Below are positions 60,640-64,000 of a DNA stretch of 64,000 nucleotides, one piece after another. The notes beneath the pieces are model-generated. The model made no database searches and had not been told where the DNA came from. It worked only from the letters and a program-made list of their open reading frames with translations. The stretch's first letter is position 1. Every line of letters starts with the position of its first letter. A program made the position numbers and the translations under genes. Source of the stretch: Rachycentron canadum (Eukaryota > Chordata > Actinopteri > Carangiformes > Rachycentridae). The DNA lies in contig CM076650.1 of the NCBI GenBank assembly GCA_038496675.1, positions 23,298,745-23,362,744 on the forward strand, in the 5' to 3' direction.

Positions 60640-61700
60640 AGGTCTTTTCAGATGCACCAACTGCGGCGAGGTTGAGAATGGCCGTGAATCTAAACCAGTC
60701 TTTCCCTCTCTGAGCTCTGCTTAATGAGGACTACATGTGGGAACGTCAGCTCTCGCCACACACCTTTTCCCCATGGGCTTTCTCTGAATGATAAGGAAGA
60801 AACAATGTGTCCTTTAAATCATTTTCCATCCCTTGTGGCCAGAAACTGATTCCTAAACAACTTAATCTCTATCATTAGCAAAATCATAAACAATTTTGAT
60901 AATTTCCTGATGAGCTGATGATCGAGTGTGGGACTCTAGAGCCAAACCTTTAAACTGTGGAAGAGAGAAAGACATTCCTCCTGACATCTTAAACTTCCCA
61001 AATCAGTTCGCAATCGTGAGCACACATCTTCCACGCTTTCACTGCAGTGATATCTAAGAAAAAGTAAAAAAAAAAGTGGGACAGTGAATTTTCCTTCCTT
61101 AAGCTTTCTGAAATGATATGTTCCATCTGGTTGCAAAGAGGGATTGTTTTTATATGGCCAGATGAAATTGCAAACATCTCTGCATAATTATTTCAAAAAG
61201 CATCCTGTTTTGAATAACACTGTGCTATGAAGAGAACCGAGCGCTGGTAAACAACAACATACTCCTCACATGGCCCTGCTTTTCCTATTAGGGGCCTTTA
61301 TATCAAGTCCAGAACCTGTTTTTCATGAGATCCCGAGGAACATGTCGTTCAGCTCTTGATGGAGAAATAGGAATATCAGGAGTTACGGAGGCCGTTCAGA
61401 GCATTTGTGTATACACTATATCGAATGTCACTTGGAACTCATTAGCTGGTGTCCTTATTAAGAGTCTCCTTGCTATCCCCAGGAGAAGCCTGGTGAGAGT
61501 CTTCCCATGTCGCCCCCCTCCCCATCCTCTTCTTGCCCTCTCCCTCTGTTTCTCTTCCTTGACATGCCCTTTGAACTTCCTTCAGTCTCAAGTCCCACAT
61601 CAAAGCTTTGATAGAGGCTTCCTCTTTTCTCTTCTCAAGGTGAAGGGCTGGCTACACGTGAATGAGACTAAAACGGCTGAAATGAATTAAGAGGCTTTCT
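60640..61700. promoter_or_regulatory. Candidate conserved non-coding region
   Basis: About 1 kb of mostly repeat-free, balanced-composition sequence. AT-rich cores include TCATAAACAATTTTGATAAT near 60884-60903. No long conserved-looking frame is present. Confidence 0.22.
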
Positions 61701-62295
61701 GCACATCATTAATTATCATAACTGCAATGTGATTGTTTTCTTTTTGTCCTTTACACATTTATATTTGTATTAGAAAAGAAATTTCAGTATGTGAAAAATG
61801 TAAACTAGCTGACAGGTCACTTTCTCCTTTATGGTCTGTTTAGGTTCCTGGAGAGAGGTGACGTTGTTAGAGAGCGACTAAGTCCACAAAAAGAGGAGGA
61901 TGTCAGGAATGTATGGTATCAACAAGACCGTCAGACCTCAACATGACAGTTAACTTTGTTTTTTGTTTTAAACATGGCTACAGTCAAGTGCCGCTGCTGT
62001 GGTCCATCAATAATCCCATTTGTATTATTATTATTATTATTACTGCAGAAAAAGGACTCTGATTAACAGAAGTGTATGATTCTTGAACGTTTTGCTCAGT
62101 GAGTTGATATTAACAGATGAAACCACTTTTGTGACTAGTGAAGCCTAAATACAATCACCAGAGGCAAAAAGCTAATGTTCCTATAAACAAACTACACCAC
62201 GGTCACATGACTTTACAGCTGCTAAACCAATTGTAGTCTGACTTAGCACTTACCTCTGCTACAAAGTTAGTAATAGTTTACAAAAATGCAAAGGT

Positions 62296-62322
62296 GTAAA
62301 GGTGGACTGTAAAGGTGGACTG
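62296..62322. repeat. Perfect 13-bp tandem duplication
   Basis: GTAAAGGTGGACT occurs twice in tandem, an apparently recent event. Confidence 0.92.
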
Positions 62323-63266
62323 GTGATTAGACCGGTTTTCATGTTCAGCGTCGTTTAATGTCCTCTGTCTGCATCCGTGCTGTTTTAAAGTGTTTAAAAA
62401 AATGTATATTTTCCATATTTACTATTTTTTTGTCATAGAATAAAATGTTAACATGTCTTGAGCTTGTGTTCAGCCATCTACTTAAAAACCATGAATAGAG
62501 CATGAAGACTTGTTGGTCGTCGGTTTGACCCAGAAAGTAGGAAAGAGGAAGTAAAGCCAATGTCAACAAAGAACGATATCTAACCAGATTTGTTCTTAAA
62601 TGCTGGACATGATTCGAACCACAGTTTATACTCTTCCATGATAATTAAATGATGCGCTTTGCATCTTTTCTCAACCACAGACAAGTGCTTTGGATATTGA
62701 GCACTTTTCCTTGACTATTTAGAGGAAGCTGGAACCCATTTTGAAATATTTGTACCATTTCACAGTCATCTTTTATTTATGAACCTGCATCTTATTTTTG
62801 CACATATTTGCCTTTTTGAACAGAGGAAGCCTACCCTCCTCTTATTTTGTAGTTAAACTGGAAATATGAAAAGCAGGATGCTGAAAATATCCAGTATTTA
62901 CAGCAATAATAAAATATGTCATGTTTGTATGTGAAAAGACTGTTGATAGTTGGAGATTCTGGCCTACCAAGAGGTGGTTTACATACAAAACCTTCATAAA
63001 TAAGTCAAATGTTACAAAAATGCTGTTATGCACATATTTAGTGTTTCCAAATTACTATTAACATGAGCTTTTTTTTTGACGTGTGGCTTATGCAACCATG
63101 TGCCTGCATCTGCAGTTCTACTTGTGAGGCTGAAATGCCAGCCTCATGTCAGTGCAGCCGAAATAGGTCAAGCCTAACACACACAAATACACACAGACAC
63201 ACACGAACACACACGAACATGCACACAGATAGATGAATTACTCATTCTCTTTCATGGCCTTTGTAG

Positions 63267-63372
63267 ATGGAAGAAGCGGATACCAATGCAAAAAGATCAA
63301 AACCCCTGTGCACGAGAAACAAGTGTCCTCCTCCCAGCAGCCGAGCAGGAGGGCGGAAGAGTCGCTCAACAG
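63267..63372 (+). other. Exon-like segment, unconfirmed
   Basis: A strong acceptor (ttctctttcatggcctttgtag) precedes ATGGAAGAAGCGG. The following 106 bp are open in all three plus-strand frames and end at CAACAG|GTTCGT, a weak donor. The ATG frame gives a peptide starting MEEADTNAKRSK. I recognise no protein family. It may be an exon of a gene to the right or chance. Confidence 0.18.
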
Positions 63373-64000
63373 GTTCGTGTCACTCCTCTAACTCTGCAGC
63401 TCTTCACTGCGTGTCCTTGGCTGCTCTGTCCTGCCAGGTATCTGTTTTTGGATCCTTTTCTTTGTGGAAACGTCTGTGTGTGCTAACTGCGCCTCGGTTT
63501 GAAGCTGCTTTTCCTCTTCCTGTGTCTGTGGAAAACACAAACAAAGAGGAAAATCAATGTATCCTCAAGCAATAGAAAAAAAAAAGTCAATACCTTTCAT
63601 ACAATCTATATTTAGTGCAGGGTGATGTAGAGATTCTCACTTCTGCCTGGCTGCAATTTTAGAGATAGATCCATTTCTCCACATTCATTTATTCATCATC
63701 CATTATTTCCTCAACTGTTACTTTGTGAATCATAACTCTGTAAATGCTTTCTATGTATTTTTCCATCTAAATTGGGCATATGTATATATAGAGCTGGGTG
63801 TGTTTAGGTGTGGGAGATGGTGGGCTGCTGAAGGTAATGTGGCAGTATCAATTTTCTGAGGAGATTGAATGTTTGTAGCATTTATTATCTTATGAATTTG
63901 CCCAGATTCATTCCTACTCTCATTATATGAGCTATATTACATCCTGGATTTATCTATTATTAGCATCACCTTATCTTGATTAACAATCTTACCTCATTTC

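Larger units (their letters stand above)
51970..64000. other. Non-coding interval, 52.0-64.0 kb
   Basis: No supported gene. It holds (GA)n and (TC)n arrays near 53.1 and 53.3 kb, (TA)n at 56562-56582, a T-run near 57535-57550, a very AT-rich zone at about 59340-60100, (CAA)n at 60466-60494, (TTA)n at 62023-62042 and an impure CA-rich stretch at 63181-63230. Candidate regulatory islands lie at 52540-52870, 53200-53830 and 60640-61700. A weak exon-like segment lies at 63267-63372. Confidence 0.6.

Noticed and set aside
60302..60724. 140-codon frame with poly-Asn and Lys-rich segment as one protein
   Set aside because: The middle and end come from the (CAA)n array and an A-rich tract. Only the first ~45 codons could be an exon, which I list as a weak finding.
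1..64000. tRNA, rRNA, CRISPR arrays, viral or toxin genes
   Set aside because: I looked for tRNA A/B-box pairs outside the SINE copies, regular spaced repeats and viral domains and found none I could support.

Overview
This window is nuclear genomic DNA from a ray-finned fish, most likely a percomorph-type teleost. The evidence is a split vertebrate gene with short GT-AG introns, many CA/GT and other microsatellites, and decayed copies of repeats I recognise as typical of teleost genomes. There is no bacterial, organellar or viral gene content.

Layout. The only protein-coding gene I can support lies at the left edge on the plus strand: the last 15 exons of naa15 (357-6296), encoding the C-terminal ~685 residues of the NatA auxiliary subunit. 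The first ~179 codons lie to the left of the window. A 3' UTR follows, with a good poly(A) signal at 7173-7178 and a possible distal one at 8445-8450. Between 8.6 and 12.6 kb, just past the gene, there are four matches to the CTCF core motif. They could form a boundary between the housekeeping gene and what follows.

From ~8.5 kb to the end (about 55 kb) I find no convincing coding exon. The open reading frames there are short, lack recognisable domains, or come from simple repeats. The interval looks like a gene desert or very large intron. It contains (i) microsatellites and homopolymers, including an assembly gap inside a poly-G run (27396-27488); (ii) interspersed repeats: two copies of a teleost SINE/L2-tail family (17470-17790, 31305-31578), one TTAA-flanked MITE with terminal inverted repeats (51527-51965), a dispersed repeat pair (37957-38290 and 50620-50905), and older teleost repeat fragments; and (iii) islands of complex, repeat-free sequence rich in homeodomain-type cores (for example around 37.0, 41.4, 44.85 and 53.5 kb). 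The islands look like conserved non-coding regulatory elements, but only alignment can show this.

The most distinctive local structures are a perfect 24-bp inverted repeat with a 2-nt loop inside a 151-bp naa15 intron, the CTCF-like cluster, the MITE with intact TTAA duplications, and a 12-bp motif repeated within a candidate enhancer. I did not find a previously undescribed gene system. Comparisons with human NAA15 and with repeat families are from memory, with no database search.
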